Of a stretch of DNA of 56,376 bases, positions 55,683 to 56,376 are shown one piece after another. The stretch lies in assembly GCF_000003815.2 (NCBI RefSeq), contig NC_049990.1, positions 21,667,538 to 21,723,913 on the forward strand, in the 5' to 3' direction. The stretch comes from Branchiostoma floridae. Lineage: Eukaryota > Chordata > Leptocardii > Amphioxiformes > Branchiostomatidae. Both the position numbers and the translations under genes were made by a program. The notes under the pieces were generated by a model. It saw only the letters and a program-made list of their open reading frames with translations, did not search any database and was not told where the DNA came from. Numbering within the stretch: the first letter of the stretch is position 1; each line of letters begins with the position of its first letter.

Positions 55683-56376
55683 GATCGCGAAGTACGTCCG
55701 AAGATCGTATATAATGTGAGGCGGGTATTAAGAACATGTTTCGCTGCACCGCGACCGTCGTAAGACTCCTGAAAATTGCCGGCGATCCCTAAAAATCGCA
55801 AGATGATCGTGAGAACACCGGACGTCTTACTCACGAAAATGTCCTTTAGAGCTCGTAAACTAGTCTTCCGATCGAATCGCGCCTAATGTGAGGGGGGTAT
55901 TAGGAAATCTTATCTTTGATATCTGCCAGTGCCGCTACAATTACTCTTTGGACACAGTTACATGTAACCTCTCTATTATCCTTACATAAGCGAACACAAC
56001 CTTTTATGCTTATTGACCCTTATTGAGTTCCCGTAACTTGATCTTACGTTTTGCGTACAAATGCTGGTTGGCGCAAAGAACGCTGGTCAACGGTCGTCTG
56101 GTGACGTCAAGGTTAACGTTGACTTAGACGTCACGAGACCATCGGGCAAAGCGGAAGTACCGTGTTGTCGCCAACTTGGCACCGCTGGTAAGTTTTTTCA
56201 CAGCAGTGAACGCTTATATGTAACTTTATGATAACTAGGATAAGATTATGTTGGTGTGAGGATATTGTTCGGTAGGGAATCCAGGTACTCGAACTTAGAT
56301 CTTACTGTACATTTAACGGTATATAATACATGATGGAGCACCGCTACGTGACAGGTGCCTATTCATATTTTGCCTG
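55683..56376. other. Right flank of foldback element, no gene
   Basis: The motif AATGTGAGGSGGGTATTA occurs twice about 170 bases apart (about 55712 and 55882), between GATCG-rich stretches. It may be further repeat sequence related to the foldback element. No coding evidence to the window end. Confidence 0.5.

Overview
This is animal genomic DNA with intron-rich genes, GT-AG introns, abundant MITE-like repeats, microsatellites and three assembly gaps (2926-3463, 5191-5887, 41236-41335). The gene content points to an invertebrate deuterostome, most likely a lancelet (Branchiostoma-like): a death-effector/NB-ARC/TPR immune receptor, an exon-shuffled secreted protease carrying C-type lectin, WSC, hevein-like and kringle modules, and a very conserved RBM8A. 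The species call is inference.

Layout. 1-9.6 kb: no supportable gene; it holds a short hAT-like MITE, a transposon cut by a gap, an 8-bp-period microsatellite, a tRNA-like SINE fragment and two CTCF-like motifs. 9.6-20.6 kb (+): a gene with a C2-like first exon followed by tandemly amplified units of about 1.77-2.27 kb. Each unit carries one phase 1-1 exon, and in all but the first unit that exon is filled with 51-bp (17-residue) repeats. A model of eight exons stays in frame (about 1,072 aa). 21.6-26.3 kb (-): complete six-exon RBM8A/Y14 (174 aa), with a 1.26-kb hAT element and two MITEs in its introns. 27.4-32.4 kb (+): five-exon DED/NB-ARC/TPR protein (958 aa) with a duplicated partial exon that ends in a stop. 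32.4-37.5 kb: no gene, nested MITEs. 37.5-39.0 kb (+): three-exon small membrane protein (159 aa). 40.2-52.2 kb (-): 19-exon PCSK9-like subtilase (1,262 aa). 52.2-56.4 kb: no gene, with a large foldback inverted repeat.

The most interesting object is the PCSK9-like gene. Its signal peptide, I9 prodomain, S8 catalytic domain with the full Asp/His/Asn/Ser set and three-module Cys-rich C-terminus follow the PCSK9 plan. Seven exons encoding CTLD, WSC, CTLD, hevein-like and kringle modules lie between the prodomain cleavage region and the catalytic Asp. Every inserted module is flanked by phase-1 introns and the whole cassette is a symmetric 1-1 block of 558 codons. Skipping it would leave an in-frame 704-aa protease, close to the size of vertebrate PCSK9. 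This predicts a glycan-targeted protease and possibly a splice switch between the two forms.

All exon models were assembled by hand by checking splice dinucleotides and reading-frame phase; none was tested against transcripts or databases.
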